Below are positions 13,781-27,023 of a DNA stretch of 64,000 nt, in pieces; position 1 is the first letter of the stretch, and every line of letters starts with the position of its first letter. The DNA is taken from NCBI RefSeq assembly GCF_034702125.1, contig NC_085872.1, forward strand, positions 26,712,002 through 26,776,001. The letters run 5' to 3'. The notes beneath the pieces are model-generated. The model made no database searches and was not told the origin of the DNA. It worked only from the letters and a program-made list of their open reading frames with translations. Both the position numbers and the translations under genes were made by a program. The stretch comes from Engraulis encrasicolus (taxonomy: Eukaryota > Chordata > Actinopteri > Clupeiformes > Engraulidae).

Positions 13781-14284
13781 CACTGTAACCCAAACTTCAC
13801 ATGTACGCTGTATGCATAATCATGACAAGTCCAAGGTCAACCCTGATTGGCACATTTAAATTAAAATTACACTTAGACTAAAATGCCCCCTTTATGGTTA
13901 TTTTACTGCATGCTACATCAGCTATGGTCAGTATGTGGTGAACAACATGGAATAGGGGCCATCTACAATCAATAATGGAAACAGCAATTTCGTACGCTGA
14001 CCTGTTTTTCACCCAAAATGTAAGCTATTTCAGGTAACGCTATCATAAACATTTTTATGTGTCTTTACATTTTACAAACCTAACAGTTAAATATGCACAT
14101 GACTCGTGTTTTGAAAATGTATGGCATACATTTTGTAAATTGACATTCAGAATGTTTAATAAGGGTCATGATCATATGCTGTATATTTTGCGGAGGTTTT
14201 ATCAGCCACACCCAACCCACTTTCTCTGTGTGATCAAGATACACCTCAGGAGGTCTGGCCAAGGGGGCTAGGTCTACCTGGAAA

Positions 14285-15872
14285 CAATAGCCTTAGTCTC
14301 ACTGCAGGGCCAGCCCCGGGCTGGCCCGGACAAAAGGGGGCTGACGGTGATCTCATCAAAAGGGGGCTAGGTGCTAAAGATGGCCGCCGGGCCAGGTTGT
14401 GGGGCTAAGGGCCACTTTCCCTGGCCCGTCGAATTCGATGGGCCAGCAAGCACCGCCGAGGCTCGGAGGCGGGGTCAACCTCGGGCGATATAGCCCACGT
14501 GCGATATAGCCTACCAGACCTTCGGCGATAATAGCGCAAAAGCTAAATAAGCCGACATAAATGTCATGTGTGAGTATTTGTGAGACACTTTTTATTGGTG
14601 TCCAGTGGAAAGCATGCCAAATCACGATAATGGCACAAGAGTTGGCGGCTAAAAGCAGAAAAAAGCCGACATGACTATGACATCCCAAGTTTAAGTGTAG
14701 TGGTGCCCATGATGCCCTGATAACAACAAAAAAGTTATGTTGGCTAAATAACTTTAAAAACACAAACAGAAGTGCCAAAGTTGCATCTTATGAAATTATG
14801 CCATAAGAAAGCCAAACACCCCAAACTAATAATTTGCCCAGAATTTAGCGATAAGTCCCCCATGCAGCCACATTATTACACAGTAAAGCACAGCTGTTAT
14901 TGACTTAGGCCTATTTAAAATCATCCTCACTCTGCTGCCCTAGTGTCTCATGTTTTGCAGACATACTAAACCATAGGCATACGTTTTGCAGACATGTGCC
15001 ATAGTGCGCACACTTAGAATTCCCTGCAGGACACATACCGATGCAGATTGAACGACTTGTAGGCTACGCTACTTCCGTGGCTACTTTAATAAATAGTCGC
15101 TATTCCCCTGGCTCATCATTTTCTATAGCAGCTGATGAAGATGCTATGTCTCCGGGATTTGGTCTCTTTTCACATGGTAACTTATTCAATTACCTGCACA
15201 TTCACCATGAATAGACAGGTGGCACGCCGCAACGAGGGGGTGTGTCGCTATGTCCGGGGCTCATAATTTTCTATAGAAAATGATGAAGGTGCTATGTCTC
15301 CGGGATTTGGTCTCCTTTCACATGGTAACTTATTCAATTACCTGCACATTCATGTCTCGCTATGTCCGGGGCTCATGCTTCTGTGCGCTATTGGGGGGAT
15401 TAACTGGGCATGTTCGCACGTCTCCTTCTGTTCACTCTCAGTTGTCGAGCTGCTCGTATTTTCATGCGTCTTTATCTTCTTAACATGCGCTGCGTCCCAT
15501 ACAGCTTCTGAATCGACAACTTTGCCATGTAATAAAACTGTTCTTGAAAGGCAAGCCATTTTCTTTGCAGTTCTTGTCGTCTTTGTCCGTAGGCTACGAG
15601 CTAAACGGCGACCTGCTCCAGCAGAGTTTGCTCAATTTTCTTCTCCTTCTTTGTCGTTGTTCTGTTGTTGTCCTTCTGTGATTTGGGGCGAAAGTGGGCT
15701 GTGCCCGACTGACGTTTCACAAACAAGGCGTGTACCTGAATGTGCCTGGGGTCGGCTATGAGTCCGATCAGGCAAAAAATGGCCCGGGGCCGGCAGCTCC
15801 GAGCCGGCCACTCTCCTGAGCCCCGGGCGGCCCCGGGCCGCTGAAGCGCGGCTAATGAGACCAAGGCTATTG
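14285..15872. mobile_element. Candidate 1.6-kb non-autonomous DNA element
   Basis: The left end caatagccttagtctca pairs with the inverted right end caatagccttggtctca, followed inside by GC-rich gggccagccccgggct and cgggcggccccgggcc. No transposase ORF is visible. An internal direct duplication lies at about 15140-15200 and 15290-15345 (tccgggatttggtctc). Confidence 0.5.
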
Positions 15873-16256
15873 GGAGCCCCCACAGCTTGGAGACAGACGG
15901 GGGATGGTCACTCTCTACTACAAAAAGACAGATACACTAGGGAAAGACAGAATTTCCTAGGCTGTTGCTGTTAGGGTGAGGTCACAGAAGAACATAATTC
16001 AAAAGTGCTTTAATTATTTGTAACTTCATGCCAGATGCTTTGGATAAATAAACCCGCTAAAATCAAGAATTGGACACCATGCTCTCTGACTCTTTAAAAG
16101 AACACGCTGGATTCTAGCCAACACATAGTAAGTTTGGAAAATGATTTGGAAATGGGTTTACAACGTTTGGAACAAAATGGCTGAAATCCAACAGTTTCTG
16201 CTCTGTCTTTTAGAGGGATGGTACCTGTGTGCTCAAAAGTACCATACATTTTTATT

Positions 16257-16631
16257 TAGAGATGTCCGATAATATCGGCCCACCGATATTATCGGCCCGA
16301 TAACACATAAAATACCGGTATCGGATTTTTGACCTATCAAAACCTATATAATAATGCTTGAATTACAGTACATTTTCTATTTTGCACAGACGATGTTAAT
16401 ATTTGGAAAGCTTTGTTGCATTCGAGAATGCATCTAGTGGGGCGTTACAATAAAATTAAGCATATTTTGTTCCACAACAGGAGATGTGTAATGTTACCTA
16501 AAATTTGTTTTGAGGAAAAATAATCCACATATATCGCCATCTGTATCGGCCGATATCGGAATCGAAAATTGAGAGTTGGACAATATCGGCATATCGGATA
16601 TCGGCAAAAAGGCCAATATCGGACATCTCTA
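16257..16631. mobile_element. hAT-like MITE with TATCGG-rich ends
   Basis: The ends are tagagatgtccgataat and atatcggacatctcta. The flanking octamers TTTTTATT and TTTTTATC differ at one position. The arms repeat atatcggc and tatcggcc. Confidence 0.8.
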
Positions 16632-17139
16632 TTTTTATCATGAAACGTCTGCTGTGCCCTGATCACTAACAGTGTGAACATTTTGTACGAGGGTAATTCC
16701 ATGTCAGTTCATACTATTCCCTAGAACAGGGGGTGTCAAACCCAGGCCATGGGCGCCAAATTTGGCCCGTGGAGCCATTTTATTTGGCCCAGGAGATTAT
16801 TTCAAATGCGTATTACAGTTGGTACATACACCATTAATAAAAAATATTACTTGAAGGCAAAGCTTTGGGCATCACAAGAATTATATGTGGGTCCAGGTTA
16901 GTGAAACTGCACATACTAGGACATAGAAGTATATGATAGCAAAATATATATGATGGGAATGTGTTATTTGTTTAGCTCTAAGTAAGAAGCGTGTGTACTT
17001 TATGGACACTTTCAATGCATTTTTTACTAAATATTGAATTCGGCCATGCAGCGACTTCAGCCCAGATTTAGATTTTTGCCCGGTGCCCTAGAAGCTCCCC
17101 AGGTGACCCTCTTCGAGTTGCCTGATACCGGTATCTTTT

Positions 17140-17466
17140 TAAGTGAAAGTGAAAGCCCATTGGGAAACTCCAACTCCCATTGTCATTGTGACACAGCACT
17201 CCACAGCACACAAGTGAACACTGCGCACACTGCACACAATGAAATTGCATTTTATGCCTCACCCGTGCAAGGGGGCAGCCCTCAGTGGCGCCCCATGGGG
17301 AGCAGTGCGGTGGGACGGTACCATGCTCAGGGTACCTCAGTCATGGAGGAGGATGGGGGAGAGCACTGGTTGATTACTCCCCCCACCAACCTGGCGGGTC
17401 GGGAGTCGAACCGGCAACCTCTGGGATGCAAGTCTGACGCCCTAACCGCTCACCCATGACTGCCCT
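17140..17466 (-). mobile_element. tRNA-derived SINE, near full length
   Basis: On the minus strand the head has an A box-like ggtgagcggttagggc and a B box-like ggttcgactccc about 35 bp apart. The body has accagtgctctcc, gaggcataaaatgcaattt and gtgctgtgtcacaatgac. Related copies are at 44535-44800 (plus) and 8735-8900 (minus, head lost). Confidence 0.75.
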
Positions 17467-17515
17467 AATGTAATGCAATGTCTCACCTTTTGGTGCCAAC
17501 TGAAAGAGTCCCAAG

Positions 17516-17929
17516 CAGTGGTGTGCACAGACATGTTGGGGGGCAGGTGCTGAAGCTGGGTGCTGGGAGGCAGAGGAGATTCTAGGGTCAGGTGGGGCCC
17601 CAAGTGAAAAAGAATGCAAAAGAATGAACATTTGAACCAAAAATCGCCACTACTGTGATAAAGTGTGGGCTGTCATTCACTATCGAGGGGCTTGGGGGGC
17701 CCAAGCGGTTGCCTGCCTTGCCTGGTGGCAAGATGCACCTCTGCTGGGAGGTTGCCTTTCTAGGCTGCCTAACTGGGGTATTGTAGAGGACATACTATAT
17801 TGGGGCATTATTGTAACATGCTTTTGATCGTAAACCATTGGTAAATTATCATGTCCAACATGGAACAAAGTACATAATGACATAAAACTTTCAAAAGTAC
17901 CACCTCGTCCCTATCTGTGCACACCTTTG
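17516..17929. mobile_element. hAT-like MITE, 414 bp
   Basis: The left end cagtggtgtgcacag pairs with the inverted right end caaaggtgtgcacag. The flanking octamers GTCCCAAG and GTCCCAAT differ by one base. Confidence 0.65.
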
Positions 17930-18507
17930 GTCCCAATTATTAGCATCATATATTCAATGGTTGTGGAGATGAGGTCCTCCAAAGTAAGGGCGACACACCC
18001 ACTTTCAAGCATGCAAATTACAAACAGAATTTACAAGCAGATTTGGGCACCTCTAGTTTTAGTTTGAAGGAAGATACAGGCCTCCCTCAAGCACACCTCA
18101 CACACTTTTTGACAGGCCTAACAATTCCCTCAGTCTGAGCCTGTCTATCAGATGTTGTGCTTACAAATAGCATAGCTTCATTATTTCGGAGGATGTTGTT
18201 TAATGACTTTGTTGACTCATTACAATGTTATAAAGCTACTGAACTCTGTATATTATAAAATGATCGACGTTACATGAATATAATCGAGGATTTGAGGAAT
18301 CTCGAGCTACGCTCTGGTTTACGCAGCAGCCATCTTGGGTGGTTGTACCACGTGACTCTTCGGAGGATGTTATTTAATACTTGGGGTTCCTTCAATTGGA
18401 ATCACATGGTACCCGTATGTGAGATATCAGGCAAAACGAGGAGGGTCACCAATTTGGGAAAAAAATATGTTAAAGAACTTACAAGAATTATTTATATAAA
18501 ATGTATG

Positions 18508-18630
18508 ATTTACTCCTGAAAGTGGCCCCTTTTGGTGTTTTCTCATACAATTATTATATGTGTGTACTACATGTATGAAGCATACAAAGAAAGTTTCACC
18601 AACAAAAAGGGTCCACTTTCAGGAGTAAAT
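18508..18630. mobile_element. Short hairpin MITE
   Basis: tttactcctgaaagtggccc and gggtccactttcaggagtaa form a 20-bp inverted pair, extended by ttttggtg and caccaaca, around a loop of about 70 bp. Confidence 0.6.
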
Positions 18631-19682
18631 TATATATTATTATTATTATATATTATATATATAAAACGTATATCTGTTTTCAGTGTCATATAACAATCTT
18701 TTAGAATTTATAACAAACTTGTAAAACTTGTATATGATTTTACAATATCTTTTCCATATGAGCATCTGGGGAGGGCGTGTGAATTGTCATGGAATGACCC
18801 ACAGAAAAGTATAGCTCCCTTTTGAAAGCAATACACTTGCATAGGCTCACTTTGCACTATACAGTGTTTCCTGGAGAATATTTGATTGTCAAGGTGGTAG
18901 GGGTCTATCATGATTATAAAGGCTATGCTATGCAGTTTCATATGGAATACACGAAACAGCCCCAAAAATAAATAGCTTACTCATTTGTTTGTAAAAACAA
19001 CTTAAGAAAATACATTTACAATACAAAATCTTAATCTTCTCAGGGGACCTAAGTAAAGGTGCTAGGTGTTTGTTGGCAAGATAGCTGCCTTATCTAGCCT
19101 ATAAAGTGCTAGGGAAAGCCAATGTGGTGTAATACACACAATAAAGTTAATTTTACACCAGACAATTCCTTTTCAGTCAAACATTGGCAACATTGGCGAA
19201 TACACCAGTGCCCTGCAGCAGTGCCCTGTTCCTCTTGCCAGCGTATTGGTTACTCCAAGCTGTGTCAAACTTTCAAGCATTGGACTGAGCCACGGTGGAT
19301 ATACAGGGGTTGGACTAACTGAGACACCTGTCATTTTAGTGTGGGAAGTGTCATGGCTTAAGTGGACCAGCCTGTTGGCCAATCTTCATTAATGGCACAT
19401 TGCACCAGTAAAGTGAAGTGTGAAGATTCAATTAGCAGGGTAAGAGCACAGTTTTGCTCAACATTTTGCAATTCACACAACATTATAGGTGACATGTCAG
19501 AGTTCAAAAAGGAGAATTTTTTGTATCACTGTACAGTATTGTTTTAGGATGAAAATGTTCATGGTGTCATTCCGACTTATCCACAGGCACATCCGCGGCA
19601 GATCCACAGGATGACTGTGACATGAATGGTGGTGGTTGATCTGAAGTCTGAGTGTTCCACTGTGGTGCAGGGCCATGATTTT

Positions 19683-19911
19683 GAGATTCACTAGTTTGAC
19701 GCCCTCTCGTGACTTCACATGGTAATCAAACATTTCAAACAAGCGATTTAAGGTTAGGGTTAGGTTTAGGTTTAGGGTTAAGGTTAGGGTTAGGGTTAAG
19801 GTTAGGGTTAGGTTTAGGGTTAGGTTTAGGGTTAAGGTTAGGGTTAGGATTAGGTTTAGGGTCGTATGACGTAAGCGGTAAGTCACGAAAGGGCGTCGAA
19901 CTAGTGAGTCC
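19683..19911. mobile_element. MULE-like MITE with a telomere-like core
   Basis: The element is flanked by a perfect 10-bp target duplication CCATGATTTT (19673-19682 and 19912-19921). The inverted ends read gattcactagtttgacgccc on the left and, inverted on the right, gactcactagttcgacgccc, followed by tttcgtgactt. Ten-base duplications with long inverted repeats fit Mutator-like elements. The core (19747-19862) is a degenerate TTAGGG array. Confidence 0.7.
19747..19862 (+). repeat. Telomere-like TTAGGG/TTTAGGG/TTAAGG array
   Basis: About 116 bp consist of mixed ttaggg, tttaggg, ttaagg and ttagga units, inside the MITE at 19683-19911. On the other strand it reads as a leucine-threonine-asparagine repeat, which is an artefact of the array. 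Confidence 0.9.
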
Positions 19912-20958
19912 CCATGATTTTCACCCCTCTGGCGGTTCCTGTGAAAGCTGAGGGACCACACTATATGGGAGTGTTGTTATAGAACGCACCACATGGTGAC
20001 TGGTTGCTGCTTACACCAACAGGCAAAGAGGCCCAGGTCTCACTGTCCTGTACGAGCCGACGGATGTCCTGTGTCAGTGGGTCACTTCTCTCTGCCTCTA
20101 GAGATACATGCATGCAGGGCAGCCTAACTGACAGCTTTGGCTGCATGGGCCCGGGAAAAAATCAACTGAAAGCGTTTTTTAGTCACTAGTCATTCGATGT
20201 TTTTAATACCCACAGTCTTGGTGTACTATCTATGTACTGTCTATGTCCACACCTAAAATCTATGTCTATGTCTGCATGGGAAAGTAAGAAACATAATTTC
20301 AATTCTTTGTATGACAAGTGCATGTAAAGAAATTGACAATAAAACCGATTTGACATACAGTATATATATATTTTTTAATCTCTACCATGATACATCAGTT
20401 CAGTGCTAAAGCAAGAGGACCAGTGTTATGAATGAACACAGTTTCCTACCTAAAAATAAGTGGGACAGATAGAAACATATTATACTTGAAGAAATGCACA
20501 CAACTGATGCACAAGGCAAATAATAATCACCCTGCCAAAAGCAGTTAGTGAGACTAACATTTCTACTTGCCTCAGCTGAGATTTACACACATTTGGACAG
20601 TAGGCAGATATTGATGTCTAGCTCTGATTAGATTGCAGGATGAGTGCACATAGTACATGTATAGTGTTATTGTAGTATAATGCACTCTTTATTTAACACC
20701 ATGGTCTGAGTACCATGTGGGCAATTCATCATTTTGGTTTTCCCAACTGCTGTAATAGATCACAAATGTGAACACATATCATTTCAAAACACCAACTGCT
20801 TAATGAGTACGTTCCACAAATTAAGAGCAACTGCTTCATTTTAGGTAAATCATATAAAGTTTTATGAAATTCGTAATGTCAGTGCTTCAAGTCCTTTCTG
20901 AGAAAGCAAAGCAAAGTAATATCCAGGATTTTAAGCTGCCTGGTCTTCCTGATAGAGC

Positions 20959-21050
20959 TAGAGGAGTAGAGTAGAGTAGAGTAGAGTATCATTTATTGAT
21001 CCCAGGGGGAAATAGTCCTCAAGGAAATCCAGGAGATAAATTAAACCATG
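20959..21050 (+). repeat. Retroposon tail signature with (GTAGA)n
   Basis: Five to six gtaga units are followed by tcatttattgatccca and gggggaaatag, a 3' tail motif common in teleost retroposons. The family is not assigned. Confidence 0.45.
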
Positions 21051-21525
21051 GTGCTTTTCTGTTGGGAGTTTTATCAATGAGTAACCATGCACAAACTAAA
21101 TAAATGACTAAACATGGAAATTCTAGAACACCGTCCTAGAGTAAAATGAATCATCCAAGACAATGCTATCAAGGTGGGTGTGTTTAAGGCCCTAGTCATG
21201 GCCACAGACTTGATTGGCTGAAACCCAAAAATGCACCATGATCATGCATGAAGTTACCCTCATGATATTCTGTTTAAAAATCCCATGCTATTTTGCAACA
21301 AACTTAAATGTATAATACTCACAGTACACTTAAAATAGTAGGAGAATGATGGATGCTGACTGCAGGGCTATTGACAGGTTTGGTCGACCCGGAACAAAGT
21401 AATTGGGTCTCAAACCCAATACATACAAGTACAATACAATGAGGACCCAATTGTGGGTAGCTGTGATATGTTGGACAGACTATTAAAGAGTGGTAGGCCA
21501 AACAGAGATTAATATTATTCCATTC

Positions 21526-21578
21526 CATTATATTATATTATATTATATTATTATATTATATTATATATAATAATATAG
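21526..21578 (+). repeat. (ATATT)n-rich tract
   Basis: Units of tatta and ttatat form an AT-only stretch of about 50 bp in intergenic DNA. Confidence 0.85.
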
Positions 21579-22599
21579 CAATGGGCCTACGCCATGTGAA
21601 GATACAGTAAAGTGTCCTTAAGTACTGAAAGATGATCATTTTGGATATAAATAAGTATCATTTTCACATTGAGGTCATCTCTGACTTCCCAAAGTTGATG
21701 GACAACAACACACCATTTGCAGCCTATGTTCAGTAATGAATGATAATACTAGGTATATCTTTTGTTATCGTTAGTCTGATCTATTTGTAGTTTAGCTTAT
21801 TTCAGCTTTCCATTCCAACCAAGCTTTGAGTTTGGCAATGCGCGGGTGGAGGTCTACGTTATTACAATGCATAGAATCAGTGGGGGTGAGCGTCTGTGAG
21901 GGGTAGGAGGGGGCGATGAGAAATGGGGTTGGGTTTGATGTGATGTACTGAAAATGGGCTAGGCTTTCAAAAAGTTTGTATACTTGCCTAGCTTTGCGTT
22001 AACACATGGCAAAATAATGGTTGCACTCGTCATGCATTTTTAGAGAAATAGGCTATGGAAATGCGCGGTTTGCTACTTTATTTCATTTCTCTTATTTTAT
22101 GCATTTTGATAATGGGTGCGCTGCGTAAAACCACACACCTGCAGGCAGTCCTGTTTTCTTTGAGGGTTTTAAAACATTTCAGGGTGCCCTTCTTAAAACC
22201 CGTGAAAACAGACCATAATCATGCCCGTTCCAAGTGCGCAAAGAGCAAAAGCACGTTTCCAAACTCAAGTGCCAGGCCGTTAAACCCACCGTGATTTATT
22301 TTACTTTCTCGTTGACATCCAGCTTCAAGTAGCTCTATATTTATAAAATACCTGAAAGAAATGTATCTTTTTGGTAGGATCCAACACGTGAGTTTGAGTT
22401 CGACTGTAGATGCAAGATGCGCCATCAGAACGTGGTTTTGAATCCTTGGCTACGCCACATCAGTGTCCGACGCAATCACATTTCTCTGCTCACACATAAT
22501 GCACCAGCTTTCCTAGCACAACTTCTTTATGGTCACATTCGGTTATGATATTAGTATTTGCATGCAACCAATGTATCTGGGACTGGACAAAACTAAACA

Positions 22600-23060
22600 T
22601 ATCGCGGCGGCCATCTTGTGGGATGCGTAGGTTCTAGCCTTCTCTCGGCGAGGAGGAGGAGGCACGCCAACTGTGAAAGCTTTGGTATTCCTGGGCCACT
22701 TGGGTGTCTTTTGTCATGTAGGCTAGCCTTATTCCAATCTCTACCGGTTCCGGTTTAAAGGTTTTTGTTAATCATTGCTGGTTACCGTTCTTCTTCTGGC
22801 GACTCGAAATATGTTTTAATGTGCGTTTAAATGGTTCAGCACATATGCGTTTCGGTTTGATCAAAACGGACTATTGGGCTACTTTAATGTAGCCTATTAT
22901 TTACCCTTTTTGGCGGAGGCTAATAAAACGGGATGGGACAGACCGTGATTTCAAGTTTTGTATAGACTTAAACACTTGGATTACCCTCAATTAACTGCAG
23001 GAGTTGGGCTGGGTTGACAACGTATGTAACCTCAAATAAAGGAAAGTGGTTTCCCAAAAG
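22600..23060 (+). other. Candidate yes1 promoter and non-coding exon 1
   Basis: A short GC/CpG-richer patch (catatcgcggcggccatctt) contains a YY1-like GCCATCTTG near 22610. Downstream, at 23060/23061, there is a near-perfect donor (CCAAAAG followed by gtaagc). No coding exon precedes the ATG exon, whose acceptor lies eight bases before the start codon, so an upstream non-coding exon must exist. This is the best candidate I see between adcyap1 and exon 2. Start and end are inferred; transcript data would decide. Confidence 0.35.
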
Positions 23061-24618
23061 GTAAGCAAACCTTCATCCCAACACACTTGGTGCGTTTCGA
23101 AAGTCAAATGGTCAGGCCCTGTCCTGCTTTTTGTTAATTGACAAGGGCTTCCGCAGTTTGTCTGAAATCATGACGACGGAAATGTGAGGGGCAGATACAT
23201 AATTTTAGTATTAAAGCGCGTTCGTTAATATGTATCGCCAAACTTGAGTTGTTTTGTATTACAAACGAGGTTTTCCTCATCGTCATGTTTGCTTTGGCGT
23301 TGCCTGTGATTTTTTTCAACGTCATGAAACGTGGCTTCTCGAATTAGTAAAGGTCTACTACACTGCAATGTATTTTAGATGGGATCAGTTTGTTGCCAAT
23401 TGTTAATCTTAGCTACTGCGAATTGCTTCGCTCCTTTTTCAACGCAGAAACTTCTGCTGTTCCCAGGTCCCAGTGAACAGATCTCTTCCTTTGGGTCTAT
23501 TAGCCTACTGGGAATGATTATCTACCTCGAATGTACTTTCTAGCAAAGGAAACAATGTGGGCACATGTGCCCCGTTAAACTGTAACGCCGAGTTCGGTCG
23601 CTTGTGTATGTCGAGTTTTCTTTGTTGATTGTTACATTGTAATTCTGAGCTTCTAAGTAAGGTAGCCGCTCATGGTGCCTGAAAGGCATACTGACAGCCA
23701 GTCCCAATCTAACCACCGACTCAATTCCCAATGAATATCCAGTCAGTACTTATTCCTTGTTGAGGTAGAAAAAGGTTTGATTTGCATTTGTGTATTTTAA
23801 GGTAGTAGTCTAAAGGAGAAATCTATTCGCTTTACTAATAGACCCTAATAGATAACAACACAATTATGTGTGGGTGAATGAATGACAGCACTGGAGTAGC
23901 CTAATCCTGCTCAGATTAATCACATGGGATCTGAATCTGTCCTTCCCTGTGTAGAACTAAAGTATTGTCTCCCAGAGTTTGTCCTGAAACAGTGTGAAGG
24001 AATGTTCAGGGTCCTGTCGACATCATAGTCTTTTGGTACTCTCCTTCCTACTCTAGCAGTGTCTGCCCATCTTCCTTACATGAAAGGACTTTCCTTTCTT
24101 GTCCATGGTGGTGGCCTTGACATCTGAAACGTTCATCAGTACAGAAGTTACAGCATGTTGGACAGTGCTCAACGATCCTCCCTTCATGAATGGACCAGCT
24201 TTAAAAAAAGCAGGAAGTGCTGGGTTTCAGATGATCGAAGCACTATCTTTTGCCAGTGTTGGTGCATGCAATGCTATCAAACCTATCTGAAAGAGATTCT
24301 GCAGTGGGTTTTTTTTGCCTTGACTCACTTGCTTTTTCTCTCTCATTCCTGCTCCCTCTCACTCTTGGGCTTTGACGAGCACAGCAGGTGGCTTTTGTGG
24401 TATGAATGGACTCGGAAGGAAGTTTGTGCCCCCTCCCTCGCTGCCCTGATTGGCAGCAGCAGCAGTAGCAGGATGCCATGGTGATTAGACTGCTCTGCAG
24501 TGATGTGGCTGTGCCAGAGGAATTACAGAGTCACCCATATAATGTACTGGTCTCTGACTCCAGGCCAGCTAGCTAGCCCCTCACTTGGGGTGCACAGCAG
24601 CACCCCCTGTAAACCTCA

Positions 24619-24620
<2 letters not shown>

Positions 24621-24711
<91 letters not shown>

Positions 24712-24720
24712 CTCTCTCTC
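24621..24720 (+). repeat. (TC)n array, about 100 bp
   Basis: Nearly pure tc units with one cg interruption, in the presumed intron 1 of yes1. Confidence 0.97.
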
Positions 24721-27023
24721 TCAAAGAGAAGTCAGCTGTGTCAGTTTGCTGAGCTGGTCCCTGAACCACAGTCAATGCAATGTACTTGAAGTTGCTGGAG
24801 GATTGCAAGACATTGTTGGTCCCTAGAAAATAATGTGCAGTTGGCACGGCAGTTTCAGCAGGAGCTTTGGGAGACTTTATCTGCTTTTATTGAGTGGTCT
24901 GCTAGCTTTTCCAGTTGTAGTCTCGAAGCCAACTCTTGGACTCGTAGTAGCCAACTCCAACCTCCTTAATGTGGTTACAGACTATGGTGTCGCATGGTTT
25001 TGGCAGAGTAGTTTAATAAGGACGTCTAGCTTGATGGCGTCGAGTTGGCATTGAAGTGGCACTGATCAAAGGAACCCCATTCAGTGCCACTTCATGTCAC
25101 AAGGTAGCAATTTTGCGTTCTGGACTGAGGGTGCTGCAAAAATAGCCTTGATCTAATTTCCTGGTTTAAGGGTTATGGGCAGCCCCAGTACAGTATTGTG
25201 AGTACGATGTGCTCATATTAACTGCCGTTTTTAAATAAGTATGTGTAGATGCTTTGTGATCTAAACTCCTAGTACCTTGTGTTGTGTGGTGGTGGTGACG
25301 TTAAACAGATTGTTGTCATTTCATCTTGCATATTTGTTCCCCTCGAGAGATACAAAAGAGGCACTGAGAGCGGCGCATTCCTCAGCAGCCAGTTTTGATG
25401 GTGCCGTTAGCAATAGCTCCAGGCAATAATACTTCATCTCACGGCCTCACGTTCTGCTGGGTGCAGACAGCTCTTCATTCCACGCTTGACATCCTGCCAC
25501 CCATCACAGCCACTTGTCACTGTCAACAAACCAGTGTGACTCCATCGTCCTCGAGTCTCGTCGTCGTTAATGCTTCCGTTTAGTGTTCCTCGTTCTTTAG
25601 TCCTTGACAGCCATGGCACTGCTGATGGGTTACCCTACTATTGTCTGTCAGAGAAAAAGAATCTAAAAAGGTTGTTTGTGTGGCTCTGTCAGGGATATGT
25701 CTGATGTCTATCAAGGGACAACACCGGCTTAGCTTGACGGTTCCTCATTCACAAATCTGGAGGTTTTCACCTCAGGAGTGTGAGCCGCCCAACCTATTCT
25801 ATGGAAAAGGGGAACATGAGACATATTGTAGGGCAAAGTGAGCCATATGAAGCACCTGGGAGGGGAGCACTCAATACAATTTATACACCACCCCCTGAGG
25901 AATTAACCAAAACCTATGAGGTCCTTTGCCTCACCTGGATATCTTAGACTGCAGCCACATCACCACTGGCTCACATTTTCACTCGAAATATTAATAGTTA
26001 AGTATACAGGGACTTAAACAGTCAATGGTCTCCAATGTGATCGTATTATGAATCATAGCCATCTGTACACTTCCTCTCAATTATCATTAGAAGTATGAGC
26101 TTATGGTGATGTCAAGCTATGTGAATATGTGTGTATTATTACAACACAACAGTCGTCTGTCATCAGGTTTGACCACCTTACGGCCACCAGTAGCCTCTTA
26201 GTGCAGATGGCGTCGCCGGCGGGCTTATTCACTAATTGCTGAATGAAAATACTCGACTACATCATAACAACATTGTTACAACATCACCGAAAGCCTTAAG
26301 TAACAGATTAAGACATAGCCATTACAATTTTGGTCACAGTAAGGTTATAGCATATGCTCTGCGCTAAGGGGTTAAAGTTCCATTTGGCATTGTGTGTTTG
26401 TGGAGACATTTCATCTCCTCTGTGTGTTTGTGTGTGCGTGTGCGTGTGTGCGTCACTATTGCCGGGTAGTGCCATCTGGCCTCGATTGGCTTTGCCTTTC
26501 CTTCACCTTCCGTCGTCTCCCCTCACAGCATTCCCTCAGCATCCCCAGGTGTAGCCACTCCTCAGCAGACTGAGAGTCCTCACTTCACTGCACTCCGCTC
26601 GACTGGAGAGCAAGCTGGCTGCCTTCCTAGCATGCCTGCCTCTCCAAGCAATCGTTGATTAGTCATATCAGGGCTGTAATTAGGCTGAGTTACCACTGCA
26701 CTAGCTCTGGGAGTTGTCATTAGCTCATCATCTGAGGCCCAGTGACCCATTTATATTTGTATGATCTGATGATTCACATTTATCTTTGAACTTGGCAATG
26801 CTGGAAGCCAAGCCATTGGGACTATTACGCTTCATGGTACACTAAACACAATCTGATTTGGGTTTATGTTGTATTTCTTTGTATATAGGCCTACTGAAGT
26901 TGTGACTGCAATATGATTTGCAAAGAATTGCTCCAGAGTGCTGCAACAGCCTCATGAGCGCTTTGTCCTATTTTCCATATTCTTGGATCGCAAGACTGAA
27001 CAGTACGTCACTACAGTGATCTA

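Larger units (their letters stand above)
19922..22599. other. Intergenic DNA before the candidate yes1 promoter
   Basis: Only the retroposon tail near 21000 and the AT tract near 21550 stand out. No exon with splice sites and a recognisable protein was found. Confidence 0.4.

Noticed and set aside
16727..17040. Complete hAT element starting caggggGTGTCAAAC near 16727
   Set aside because: Only one end is visible; no matching inverted end or target duplication was found downstream.
17374..17466. A functional tRNA gene on the minus strand
   Set aside because: A and B boxes are present, but it is followed by a SINE body shared with other copies and has no clean acceptor stem.
19497..19961. Leu-Thr-Asn and Gly-Leu repeat ORFs near 19.7 kb
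   Set aside because: They translate the telomere-like array within a MITE.
22055..22294. 79-residue ORF with a hydrophobic N-terminus (MEMRGLLLYFISLILCILI)
   Set aside because: No splice sites, no recognisable family, and it lies in intergenic AT-rich DNA. A chance signal-like stretch is more likely.
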